In this document: positions 7,934 through 15,683 of the stretch, piece after piece
How positions within the stretch are numbered: position 1 is the stretch's first letter
Layout: every line of letters starts with the position of its first letter
Source of the DNA: Anaerolineales bacterium UBA1136
Lineage (GTDB): Bacteria; Chloroflexota; Anaerolineae; Anaerolineales; UBA11657
Assembly: GCA_002311455.1 (NCBI GenBank)
Contig: DCAJ01000004.1
Coordinates: 1 to 17,621 of the forward strand
DNA: 17,621 bases
Reading direction: 5' to 3'
Position numbers and translations under genes: made by a program
The notes under the pieces: model-generated
Database searches by the model: none
What the model was told of the DNA's origin: nothing
Seen by the model: only the letters and a program-made list of their open reading frames with translations

Positions 7934-9713
7934 TCCGTATCACTGGCTGAAATAATTGAGTGTGTTTTGCGCACACTGGGTCTAGTGCACAAGATTTGCA
8001 ATCAGGCTCGTTCATTTCTGGACACCCGCTCCGCATTCTAAACAGGAATTGGTCCACAGAAACCATGTTAAGATTTGGCGATGTATCTACTAAGATGTTG
8101 ATTGCGTTATACACATTTTGTCGAATGCTGTATTCTTCTTCGTTACTTACCAATTCACGGTTTGCAATTTTTTTCTGAAGGTCAGTATCAGCAATTCTCA
8201 CCATTCCAGTCCGTAATGCGGTACGCATAAGATGGTAATCAATACACGGAATTTCTTCTTCAGAATCTCCAAGCTGCAAAAATTTTTCGGGTCGATGCAA
8301 CAATATGTAAGATAATAGAGCTGATTTTTTTTGCAGCGGGTCATTTTTGTATCCACCGATATTCCATAGAGTTCTTAGCAAATCTGCCATTGGCGTATTG
8401 GAAACCTTGGTTTTTTGTATGATTTTAATTGGTGTCATATCCAAAGCTAACATATCTTGTCCATAAGCTCGAGCTTCGGACAAGTGTAGCTCGAGTGCTG
8501 GCATGGGGCATTTTCCTTCATCGTCAGCTAGAATCATCTCCAATTCCTCTTTGGAAAGATTTGCTTGTCTGTTTATGCTGAAGAAGTCAGGATCACTATC
8601 TAGTATTCGTGAATATGCAAATTGTATGTAGTCAGAACCCTTACGGTTTTTGCCGCCTATTTTCGCTATCATCGGCGAAATATATCTTTCATTATTTTTT
8701 TTCCAGAAGCCAAATTGTTGCAAAGTCAGCGCAAAGAAAAAATCTAATGTATTGGGATGACCTATCTCAGGCTGTCCTTTTCCTGTAAATGTATAAGGTA
8801 GTTCGCCAATATTCTCTGCTTCCATGATCTTAGCAATTTGTTTAATCATGCCTTGATCAACGGATATTCGTTCAGTAGAATCAGTCTGACTCTGGTTGAT
8901 ATTTTGCATTAGACCTTGAGTACCTAAATGACTAATAGTTATTTCAGCAATCTTTGACGCCTTTTTAGCAGCTAGTATTGGATGTTGTGATTTGCATAAA
9001 TAAGATAATACTGCTCCACAAAATGAATCTCCAGCTCCGGTGGGGTCGCGAGACTCGATTGGCTGGATGGGTATTCTCTGCAGATCATTACCTTGAATTA
9101 TGCTTATCCCATCCTTGCCATGCGTAACGAAAAGTATGGTACCTGGCGGTGAGCAAATATCTTGTGTAGCATTGAAATTGCTTGCGGCCTCATGTTCATT
9201 CATGAAACATAAATCTGCTTGTTCAATTAGTGCGGATATCTTTTCTTTTTGATTGTCTTGTAGGCTGTGTCCTCCACTGACTGAAATATACTGTGCTTTA
9301 TTATCGCGGCATTTATGGACCATTCTTAGCTGTACGTCAATGTTACCCATTTGTACTATGTGCACATAAGTATAATCTGAGAGATTCGAAGGTATGTCAG
9401 ATTCAGTCATTAGTGACTCAGCTCTGGGCTCTACAGTAGTATATGTAGCCTTCCCAGTACTATCGTATTCAATTGTGAAATGTGGTAGTTCATTCTGATT
9501 AACTGTTGGACCCAACCAATTGATTAATTTGTTAATAGGCCTCATTAATGTTGGCATTGGACTTGGTAATGGTGCTAACATGTCCACTTGAACACCTGCG
9601 GCTCGGGCTCCCAGTGCAGTATAAAGCCCTGCACCGCCTGTGGTTTTAATAACATTACCATTGATGTGTAGAATATCTTGTGATGCTCCACCAATTACCA
9701 GTATTTTGTTCAT
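7920..9713 (-). CDS. PfkB kinase fused to HhH-GPD/Qng1-like glycosylase domain with putative [4Fe-4S] loop
   Basis: Residues 1 to about 270 form a PfkB kinase: VIGGASQDI at the start, TTGGAGLYTALGARAAG (24-40), and RDPTGAGDSFCGAV with catalytic Asp229. Residues about 286-597 are a second, all-helical domain. It contains FFFALTLQQFGFW (325-337), then IDYHLMRTALRTG (491-503), which aligns by eye with the catalytic-Asp segment of endonuclease III (VDTHIFRVCNRT), placing Asp492 as nucleophile-like; the order of motifs also resembles queuosine-nucleotide glycosylase Qng1 (DUF2419). Near the end Cys564-x7-Cys572-x2-Cys575-x5-Cys581 resembles the endonuclease III iron-sulfur loop, which has x6 in the first gap. 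No clear HhH hairpin (LPGVGxKTA) was seen. A bifunctional enzyme that phosphorylates a nucleoside and then removes its base is the simplest inference; the nucleoside, possibly queuosine or another modified one, is not shown. Confidence 0.75.
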   Translation of the reverse strand: MNKILVIGGASQDILHINGNVIKTTGGAGLYTALGARAAGVQVDMLAPLPSPMPTLMRPINKLINWLGPTVNQNELPHFTIEYDSTGKATYTTVEPRAESLMTESDIPSNLSDYTYVHIVQMGNIDVQLRMVHKCRDNKAQYISVSGGHSLQDNQKEKISALIEQADLCFMNEHEAASNFNATQDICSPPGTILFVTHGKDGISIIQGNDLQRIPIQPIESRDPTGAGDSFCGAVLSYLCKSQHPILAAKKASKIAEITISHLGTQGLMQNINQSQTDSTERISVDQGMIKQIAKIMEAENIGELPYTFTGKGQPEIGHPNTLDFFFALTLQQFGFWKKNNERYISPMIAKIGGKNRKGSDYIQFAYSRILDSDPDFFSINRQANLSKEELEMILADDEGKCPMPALELHLSEARAYGQDMLALDMTPIKIIQKTKVSNTPMADLLRTLWNIGGYKNDPLQKKSALLSYILLHRPEKFLQLGDSEEEIPCIDYHLMRTALRTGMVRIADTDLQKKIANRELVSNEEEYSIRQNVYNAINILVDTSPNLNMVSVDQFLFRMRSGCPEMNEPDCKSCALDPVCAKHTQLFQPVIRTTYY

Positions 9714-9753
9714 ATCATGTGGTCGGATTTTACTTTATGCTTTGAATAATCAT

Positions 9754-9766
9754 AGTTCACTGAACT
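9754..9766. promoter_or_regulatory. Palindrome upstream of the kinase-glycosylase gene
   Basis: AGTTCACTGAACT is a perfect inverted repeat around a central C, 41-53 bases before the fusion gene's ATG. On the minus strand a TATGAT (9749-9754) abuts it and could be a -10 box, though no -35 box was found. It could be an operator or chance. Confidence 0.3.
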
Positions 9767-9801
9767 GTTTTGAGTTTTTATGATGCAAATGAAAAGTAAG
9801 G

Positions 9802-9874
9802 CGCCCTCGGCAGGACTCGAACCTGCGACCCCCTAGTCCGCAACCAGGTGCTCTATCCGCTGAGCTACGAGGGC
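9802..9874 (-). tRNA. tRNA-Arg (anticodon GCG)
   Basis: Folds as a complete cloverleaf of 73 bases: acceptor GCCCTCG/CGAGGGC, D stem GCTC/GAGC, anticodon stem CCTGG/CTAGG with one G-T pair and loop TTGCGGA, T stem GCAGG/CCTGC with loop TTCGAGT. The anticodon occupies 9841-9839 and reads CGC/CGU arginine codons; A20 and C35, arginine identity bases, are present. CCA is not encoded (CCT follows the discriminator G). GCG is unusual: most bacteria use ACG, edited to ICG. Confidence 0.93.
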
Positions 9875-9919
9875 TTAAGCGCTAACTTTTGTATGTAGCA
9901 ATCCCACAGTCGTTACAGG

Positions 9920-10008
9920 CGGGGAGGGAGGGATTCGAACCCTCGGTCGAGTTTTACCCCGACAACCACTTAGCAGGCGGCCCCGATCGTCCACTCCGGC
10001 ACCTCCCC
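9920..10008 (-). tRNA. tRNA-Ser (anticodon GCU)
   Basis: Class II tRNA of 89 bases with acceptor GGGGAGG/CCTCCCC, T arm GAGGG-TTCGAAT-CCCTC, anticodon loop CTGCTAA (GCT at 9974-9972) and a long variable arm, as expected for serine. It decodes AGC/AGU. CCA is not encoded (CCT follows the discriminator G). It lies 12 bases downstream of tRNA-Ser(UGA) in the same transcript. Confidence 0.93.
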
Positions 10009-10020
10009 GATTTGTTACTG

Positions 10021-10110
<90 letters not shown>

Positions 10111-10147
10111 AGAATCGATGGGGTGGATAGCATCATTAGGGCTGAGC

Positions 10148-10177
10148 ATTCTACCATGTAGGATATGTCTCAGTCAA
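10148..10177 (-). promoter_or_regulatory. Promoter of the Ser-Ser-Arg tRNA operon
   Basis: On the minus strand TTGACT (10177-10172) and TAGAAT (10153-10148) are 18 bases apart, and TGG directly before the -10 box makes it an extended -10 promoter. Transcription would begin near 10141, about 30 bases before tRNA-Ser(UGA). It lies in the 82-base gap after acpS, so the tRNAs have their own strong promoter. Confidence 0.7.
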
Positions 10178-10192
10178 CTATTAAATGCTTGT

Positions 10193-10558
10193 CTATGCCA
10201 CGGTCGCTACTACAATCGCTGCAGCATGGTCATGAGAATGGGTCAAACTGACTGACCATTCATCAAGACCGAGTTCTTCTGCCAATATTAGTGCATGGCC
10301 GCTCAAGTTTAACAGAGGTAGTTGTTGTTGATTTCGTACGATTTCAATGTCTTTCCAGGATACTATTCCAATTCCACACCCTAATGCTTTCGAGACAGCT
10401 TCTTTGGCTGCCATTCGAACAGCTAATGACGGTGTTCTGCCATTGGAATCAATTAGTTCTTGTTCTGTGTATACACGTTCTAGAAAACGGCGCCCGTGAG
10501 TAATAATTAGATGATCAACACGCTCAACTTCTATTAGGTCAATTCCAGTACGTAACAT
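10193..10558 (-). CDS. acpS: Holo-[acyl-carrier-protein] synthase
   Basis: Transfers the 4'-phosphopantetheine arm from CoA to a serine of apo-acyl carrier protein, activating it for fatty-acid synthesis. The 121-residue protein has the family's GIDLIEVERV start with magnesium-binding Asp7, the FLERVYTEQE segment, and AAKEAVSKALG with the second metal ligand Glu53; WKDIEI, LSGHA and SLTHS follow in the usual order. Length is typical. It is the last gene of the minus-strand ugd operon, 4 bp after the inactive M16 gene, and the tRNA promoter lies just after it. Confidence 0.95.
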   Translation of the reverse strand: MLRTGIDLIEVERVDHLIITHGRRFLERVYTEQELIDSNGRTPSLAVRMAAKEAVSKALGCGIGIVSWKDIEIVRNQQQLPLLNLSGHALILAEELGLDEWSVSLTHSHDHAAAIVVATVA

Positions 10559-10562
10559 GCTA

Positions 10563-11831
10563 TTATGGTCCTGCTGATGTCACAACATATGTAGCAGGGT
10601 CTAACAATCTAGCTGCAGCCTTCCGAACATCTTGCCGAGAAACGCCCTTGATTTGTTTTGGTAAATGTTGTAGATAGTTCATGCCTAAACCGTACAGCTC
10701 CATTGATGCCAATGTGCCTGCTATCCCTTCGTTTGTTTCTAGTTGAATGGGAATGCTGCCCAAAATATATGATTTGTTGTCGTCAAGCTCCTTATGGCTT
10801 ACAAGCTTTATGATTAGAGTATCTATTTCCTCCAGCATAACTTTTATAGCTGTATCTACATTAGTTGGATCAACTCCGGCTATTAATCGCCATGTTCCAG
10901 GACCAAAGTTAGCATCAGCTCTACTAAAAGAATAGTACGCTAAGCCATGTTTCTTACGCACCGTTTTCCCTAGTCGGCCGTACATTCCAAACACTCCTAG
11001 TATGCTATTAGCAATACGTATTGATTGATAATCGGAATCACTGCGCCTAGGACCTACATATCCCAAGACAATGTCAGTTTGTGTTTTTCCCGGAATATGT
11101 ATATGTTGATTCTCAGCACAATTTATCGTTCGTGCTGTTGGCGCTGGGGCAATGTCTGGCTGTTTATTGTTGGTCCAGTCTCCGAAGTGAGACTCCACTA
11201 ATGATATTGCTTTATTTGCAGCAACATTTCCTACAATTGTGATGATCATACCGGTTGGTCCATAGTGTTGTTTATGGAAATCTTGTAGATCTGCTCTCGC
11301 TATACTCGTTATGCTTTCCTGGTATCCGCTGTTTGAGTAACCATAAGGATGGTCAGTTCCGAACAGAGTTTCATAAAAAGCTAATGATGCCATAACCCTT
11401 GTATTGTGGGCGCGCATAGCTAGTCCAGTCAGTATTTCTGCACGCATTCGCTCTAAGTGGTCATGTGGAAAGATAGGATTTCTCACAGCATCGGCGGCAG
11501 TTTCCAGTAGCAGATTGAGATCCTCTGGTAGTGCCTTGCCACCAAAGCCTACTGTGTGGACTGCGGAACTAACCCCAAGGCTTGTGCCTACAGCTTCAAT
11601 CTTTTCATATATTTCTTCGAAGCTGGCATTTTTTGTACCTCTCATTAACATGCTGGCAGTATAATTTGCTAGGCCTGCTTTCGACCGTTTCTCATATATG
11701 GATCCAGCATGTATAAAAGCATCTACGACTACCGAAGGGCTTTGTGGATTCTCCCTAGCTATAACTATAATCCCATTAGGTAAAGTTTGACGAATTATGT
11801 CTTCAGATCCTGGTAATGCTCTCATATTCAT
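10563..11831 (-). CDS. M16B peptidase-like subunit, inactive (no zinc site)
   Basis: A 422-residue member of the M16 (pitrilysin/processing peptidase) family. The fold markers are present, including LPNG at the N-terminus, HYGPTGMIITIVGN in the middle and the VRKKHGLAY segment in the second half. However, the HxxEH zinc motif is replaced: in GLANYTASML (53-62) the positions of His, Glu and His are Asn56, Ala59 and Ser60. It should therefore lack peptidase activity and serve as the substrate-binding partner of the active subunit encoded directly upstream, 5 bp away, as the alpha subunit does in mitochondrial processing peptidase. The start is the ATG at 11831; a second ATG two codons on is possible. 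No signal peptide is visible. Confidence 0.92.
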   Translation of the reverse strand: MNMRALPGSEDIIRQTLPNGIIVIARENPQSPSVVVDAFIHAGSIYEKRSKAGLANYTASMLMRGTKNASFEEIYEKIEAVGTSLGVSSAVHTVGFGGKALPEDLNLLLETAADAVRNPIFPHDHLERMRAEILTGLAMRAHNTRVMASLAFYETLFGTDHPYGYSNSGYQESITSIARADLQDFHKQHYGPTGMIITIVGNVAANKAISLVESHFGDWTNNKQPDIAPAPTARTINCAENQHIHIPGKTQTDIVLGYVGPRRSDSDYQSIRIANSILGVFGMYGRLGKTVRKKHGLAYYSFSRADANFGPGTWRLIAGVDPTNVDTAIKVMLEEIDTLIIKLVSHKELDDNKSYILGSIPIQLETNEGIAGTLASMELYGLGMNYLQHLPKQIKGVSRQDVRKAAARLLDPATYVVTSAGP

Positions 11832-11836
11832 TGCAC

Positions 11837-13117
11837 TTAATTGGCTCTACCAGCGTTTGGGATATAATGTCCTGTGGTTCGATTGTTTGGTTTTAGGACA
11901 TTTTGTGCGACACGATGTACGTCTGAGGCAGTGACGGCTTCCAACTTGTCTAGATAATTGGTAAACCATGTGTAATCATCCAGTATCTCAGCAAATCCGT
12001 ACCAGAAACCGAGATTAGTCACGCTCTCGGCGCTATAGGCAAACATTGCCCTAGCTTGTTTTTTTGCTTTTAATAACTCTTCTTCAGTTGGCGGATTATT
12101 TGTTGCACGTTCAATTTCCTCATTTAGCGCAGTCTCTACCTGTTCTATAGAGCGGTCAGTACGTACTGCACATGTGATGCTGTATAGAAATGGATCTACT
12201 GTTGCTGCTAGACTGCCGCTAAAATCAGCAGCCAATCCTTTCAACACCAGGGCGCGGTATAACCGACTGGTTTTGTTACTAATTCCAGAACCAAATAGAT
12301 TAAAGGAACTAGCTCCGGATAGAATACTATCAAGTACAATCATGGGAAAGAAGTCTGGTTCAGTGGCTGCAGGTGCATGAAAAGCAGTCTGTAAGTAAGC
12401 AGTTTCTCCCTCTCCCTCTACAAACACTCTTCTTTCACCTCTTTGTGGCGGTTCATCTCTTAAGAATACACTAGGTTTATCGCCTTTGGGTATTCCACTG
12501 AAATGGGCTCGTATTTTCTTAAGCATCTGAGATGTTTTGAAATCTCCTACTGCAACTATAATACCGTTTCTAGGGGTGTAAAAGGTACGATAGTGTTTGT
12601 ATAGGTCTGAACGAGTCATAGACTCTATATCAATCTTATCTCCAAGGACTTCATGATGATATGGATGTACCCGGAATGCGGCAGCTTGTATCTCTTCAGA
12701 TAGGAGAAAAACAGGTTGATTCTCATGACCTTGTCGCTCAGAGATTATTACCGTCCTCTCTGATTGGACATCCTTTTTGTTATAAAGACTGTTTGTCATA
12801 CGGTCAGCTTCCAGCTTAATGGCTAAATCTATTTTGTCAGCTGGCATAGTCTCGTAATATGTGGTCCAATCTATCCAGGTCATCGCATTCCATACTCCGC
12901 CCGTGCGAGAAATTTCACGATCTGCACTGTCAGCTGGATATTGCTTAGTACCTTTGAATTGCATATGCTCTACCCAGTGTGAGCTACCTGTAATACCAGT
13001 ATGTTCATGTCTTGAGCCGACACGGTACCAGATCCAGAAGGTAGTTACCGGTGTAGTATGCACCTCTTGTAGAATCACTGTTAATCCGTTTCGGAGCCTG
13101 GATTTAGCTGCAGACAT
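11837..13117 (-). CDS. M16B zinc metallopeptidase, catalytic subunit
   Basis: A 426-residue M16 peptidase with the inverted zinc motif HWVEH (His47, Glu50, His51) and the third ligand Glu127 in ISER, 75 residues later, the normal spacing for the family. LRNGLTVIL at the N-terminus and the long second domain ending in VAQNVLKPNNR match M16B enzymes. It lacks a visible signal peptide and probably acts in the cytoplasm on peptides or pre-proteins, paired with the inactive homologue encoded 5 bp downstream. It follows the UDP-glucose dehydrogenase gene by 11 bp, so the two are probably cotranscribed; no strong ribosome-binding site is seen. Compared with typical HFLEHM, the motif has Trp-Val in the middle, which should not affect metal binding. 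Confidence 0.94.
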   Translation of the reverse strand: MSAAKSRLRNGLTVILQEVHTTPVTTFWIWYRVGSRHEHTGITGSSHWVEHMQFKGTKQYPADSADREISRTGGVWNAMTWIDWTTYYETMPADKIDLAIKLEADRMTNSLYNKKDVQSERTVIISERQGHENQPVFLLSEEIQAAAFRVHPYHHEVLGDKIDIESMTRSDLYKHYRTFYTPRNGIIVAVGDFKTSQMLKKIRAHFSGIPKGDKPSVFLRDEPPQRGERRVFVEGEGETAYLQTAFHAPAATEPDFFPMIVLDSILSGASSFNLFGSGISNKTSRLYRALVLKGLAADFSGSLAATVDPFLYSITCAVRTDRSIEQVETALNEEIERATNNPPTEEELLKAKKQARAMFAYSAESVTNLGFWYGFAEILDDYTWFTNYLDKLEAVTASDVHRVAQNVLKPNNRTTGHYIPNAGRAN

Positions 13118-13128
13118 GAGTATTACAC

Positions 13129-14448
13129 TTATGATTTTGAGCTAGTGTCGTAGCTGCGGCCTATGCCACGATGGATAAAACCATGTTCTTGTAGTTCTTC
13201 AGGGGAATATATATTTCGTCCATCAATAATTATATTGCCTCGCATGGATATGAGTATTTGGTCCAGATTGAGTTGCTTAAATTCATTCCATTCAGTCACT
13301 ACTACAAGTGCGTCACAGCCATTTGCCAGTTCATATGGATTTTCCGCATAATATATGTCTGGCATTATGCGACGGGCAGTAGGGATGGCAACGGGATCGT
13401 ATGCTCTTACAGTTGTGCCACACTCAATTAAACTAGATGCTATTTCTATTGAGGGTGCTTCACGCATGTCATCAGTGTTAGGCTTGAAGGCAAGCCCAAG
13501 CAATCCGATAATTTTACCATTTAGGTCCTGCCCTAAATTTTCCTTTAATATATCTAATACCTTTAGACGAGCCTCGGTGTTTATGTCCATAACACTATGC
13601 AACAGTTGTGAATGCCTTCCTTGTTCTGAAGCCATGTGTGCTAAGGCTTTGACATCCTTAGGAAAACAGCTGCCACCATAACCAATGCCGGCATCAAGGA
13701 ATGCTGGACCGATACGGGGATCGCTTCCCATACCTACAGCAACCTCCTTAATATCGGCCCCAAGTGCTTCGCATATATTAGCAATTTCATTTATGAAGGA
13801 TATTTTTGTGGCCAAAAATGCGTTAGAAGCATATTTTATCATTTCAGCAGTGCGTAAATCTGTGACTATGATTGGAGATCTCAATGGCAAGTGTAGCTGA
13901 GCAACTTGATCGGCAGCTATTGTGTCTAGGGAACCAAGTACAGTTCGGTGTGGATTCATAAAATCCTGTAATGCACTACCTTCTCGTAGGAATTCTGGGC
14001 AAGAAACCACTGAAAAAGGAATTGTTTCAGTTTGACTCTCTCTAATAATGTCTGCTACCCAGTCTCCAGTTCCGACAGGTACTGTTGATTTGTTGACAAT
14101 TATCAGAGGGGCTTTCATATTGCCGCCTATTTCAGTTGCAGCCTTACGCACATACTGTAAATCGGCTTCTCCATCTACTCCTTCAGGGGTGCCTACTGCT
14201 ATGAAGGCAAACTCAGTGTCTTGTAGAGTAGTACTGTAATCAGTCGAAAATTCTAATCGATCGGAATCTACGTTGCGTTGTATCATTTCTGCAAGACCCG
14301 GCTCGTAAATTGGCAGTATTCCGCGTCTAAGATTATTTATGCGCTCCTCATCTATATCTAGGCACTGGACCTTATTACCCAAGTCCGCGAAGCAGGCACC
14401 AGTTACTAAACCTACGTACCCTGCTCCAATGACCGCAATACTTTTCAT
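13129..14448 (-). CDS. ugd: UDP-glucose 6-dehydrogenase
   Basis: Oxidises UDP-glucose to UDP-glucuronate with two NAD+, giving precursors for cell-surface polysaccharides. The NAD site GAGYVGLVTGACFADLG (8-24) starts the protein, followed by VGTPEG (85-90), STVPVGTG (121-128), CPEFLREGSAL (150-160) and the catalytic GYGGSCFPKD with Cys261 and Lys265. A C-terminal NAD/UDP-binding domain ends the 439-residue chain. The frame is open 22 codons further upstream, but the ATG at 14448 is chosen because it begins the Rossmann strand MKSIAVIGAG and has GGATGA (14461-14456) seven bases before it. First gene of a four-gene minus-strand operon (ugd, two M16 genes, acpS) with gaps of 11, 5 and 4 bp. Confidence 0.96.
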   Translation of the reverse strand: MKSIAVIGAGYVGLVTGACFADLGNKVQCLDIDEERINNLRRGILPIYEPGLAEMIQRNVDSDRLEFSTDYSTTLQDTEFAFIAVGTPEGVDGEADLQYVRKAATEIGGNMKAPLIIVNKSTVPVGTGDWVADIIRESQTETIPFSVVSCPEFLREGSALQDFMNPHRTVLGSLDTIAADQVAQLHLPLRSPIIVTDLRTAEMIKYASNAFLATKISFINEIANICEALGADIKEVAVGMGSDPRIGPAFLDAGIGYGGSCFPKDVKALAHMASEQGRHSQLLHSVMDINTEARLKVLDILKENLGQDLNGKIIGLLGLAFKPNTDDMREAPSIEIASSLIECGTTVRAYDPVAIPTARRIMPDIYYAENPYELANGCDALVVVTEWNEFKQLNLDQILISMRGNIIIDGRNIYSPEELQEHGFIHRGIGRSYDTSSKS

Positions 14449-14463
14449 AGTAAATTCATCCGT

Positions 14464-14476
14464 TATATATATATAT
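14464..14476. repeat. TA dinucleotide run in the ugd leader
   Basis: Thirteen bases of uninterrupted alternating T and A, 16-28 bases before the ugd start codon. A TATACT (14486-14481, minus strand) just beyond it is a possible -10 box. Run length could vary between strains and change ugd initiation, though nothing here shows that it does. Confidence 0.6.
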
Positions 14477-14531
14477 GGGCAGTATATCACTCTAGCGGCA
14501 AGACCAGTGTGCAATCATACCATAGGCATGA

Positions 14532-14561
14532 TTCAACATCTGTGCTTTCATGCGTTATAAT
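14532..14561 (+). promoter_or_regulatory. Possible promoter of ribonuclease Z
   Basis: TATAAT at 14556-14561 with a weak -35 candidate TTCAAC (14532-14537), 18 bases apart, in the 176-base divergent gap between ugd and rnz. It would give a leader of about 57 bases. The -10 is perfect, the -35 is poor. Confidence 0.4.
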
Positions 14562-14624
14562 CGTTGAATAGATCTGAGCCATTTTAATTCGGACATATTA
14601 CTTTAACGGTAGGAGTTACGAAAA

Positions 14625-15545
14625 GTGTTTGATTTTGTTTTTCTTGGCACCTCTGCATCAGCACCTTCAGTAAATAGAGGGCTTTCTGCGCACATGGTGT
14701 TACATCGAGAATATCGTTTCCTGATAGATTGTGGCGAAGGCACACAAAGGCAGATTCTAAGAAGTGGATTTGGTTTTAAGCGGCTTGCAAGAATATTGAT
14801 CACTCATGGTCACCTAGATCACATTCTTGGTCTAGCCGGTTTGCTTTCAACACTAACTCGTTGGGAAGCTATTGAACATGTCGAAATATGGGCAGGACGT
14901 TCTGCATTGGATCGTATACGCAATTTGATATTTGGGGTTGTATTTCGTGGTGAAAGGTCGCAATTCCAAATTGAACTAAGAGAACTAGAACCTGGCCCAA
15001 TTCTTGTGGAAGAATCTTTTGAATTGGAGGCTTTCCCAGTTAATCATCGTGGCGGACAGTGCTTCGGCTTTATTTTTCAGGAGCCTGCACGTCGTCCGTT
15101 TCTAGATGAAAAGGCTTCTGAATTAGGTGTTCCACATGGTCCTGAAAGGCGTGAACTTGTCCGGGGTTTCTCTATTAAGTTGCCTGGTGGTCAGATAATT
15201 AATCCAGATGACGTATTGGGATCAACTATTCCTGGCACCAAATTAGTGCACGTTGGTGATGCAGGGACAACAGACGATTTACTGGAGTATTGTAATAATG
15301 CTGATGCTTTAGTCATAGAAGCTACTTATCTGGATAGTGATAATATTCTGGCAGAGCGATTTGGGCATTTAACTGCACGGCAAGCTGCAGAACTGGCTAG
15401 AGACGCTAATGTCAGTAGTTTGTACCTTACACACATCTCTCGCAGATACAGAACCCGTGATGTTCTGGCGGAAGCTGCCGAAGTATTCCCCACCGTCGTA
15501 GTAGCCGAAGATTTAGAGCGGTTTCAAATTAAGCGACCCAATTAA
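14625..15545 (+). CDS. rnz: Ribonuclease Z (tRNA 3' endonuclease)
   Basis: Zinc-dependent metallo-beta-lactamase nuclease that cuts 3' trailers from tRNA precursors, which fits a genome where most tRNA genes here lack encoded CCA. Ligands are HGHLDH (His61, His63, Asp65, His66), His141 in NHRGG, Asp212 in HVGDAG and His270 in LTHIS; GTSASAP near the start and the GVPHGPERREL segment (168-178) are typical of RNase Z. In HVGDAGTT the residue after Asp is Ala where Thr is common. Length 306 is that of the short bacterial form. The start is a GTG at 14625, supported by AGGAG at 14611-14615. It is transcribed divergently from ugd and converges on gcvPB. Confidence 0.94.
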   Translation: MFDFVFLGTSASAPSVNRGLSAHMVLHREYRFLIDCGEGTQRQILRSGFGFKRLARILITHGHLDHILGLAGLLSTLTRWEAIEHVEIWAGRSALDRIRNLIFGVVFRGERSQFQIELRELEPGPILVEESFELEAFPVNHRGGQCFGFIFQEPARRPFLDEKASELGVPHGPERRELVRGFSIKLPGGQIINPDDVLGSTIPGTKLVHVGDAGTTDDLLEYCNNADALVIEATYLDSDNILAERFGHLTARQAAELARDANVSSLYLTHISRRYRTRDVLAEAAEVFPTVVVAEDLERFQIKRPN

Positions 15546-15683
15546 GTTTAGATTTTATCTTAATAGCTAAGAATATATTGTATTTTGCTGCAGAAATAGC
15601 ATTATATCAGTAGGACATCATCTGTTAGGATAGTATCCCGAAATATAATCTAGACTTATTGATAAAACAAAGTGCATATAGAG

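Noticed and set aside
7606..8001. 131-codon open frame on the minus strand
   Set aside because: It is opposite ribokinase and overlaps the end of the fusion gene; low-complexity Ala/Ser-rich translation, typical of an antisense shadow.
13355..13681. 108-codon open frame on the plus strand, and similar frames over ugd
   Set aside because: Antisense to ugd, which is conserved along its whole length; no ribosome-binding site or known domain.
14449..14514. 22-codon upstream extension of ugd
   Set aside because: The extension does not resemble the family and the ATG at 14448 has GGATGA at ideal spacing and begins the Rossmann strand.
14504..14514. TTGCAC as a -35 box for ugd with TATACT
   Set aside because: The spacer would be 22 bases, too long for a normal sigma70 promoter.
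15546..15683. Possible bidirectional terminator between rnz and gcvPB
   Set aside because: No stable inverted repeat was found; only short T-rich stretches are present.
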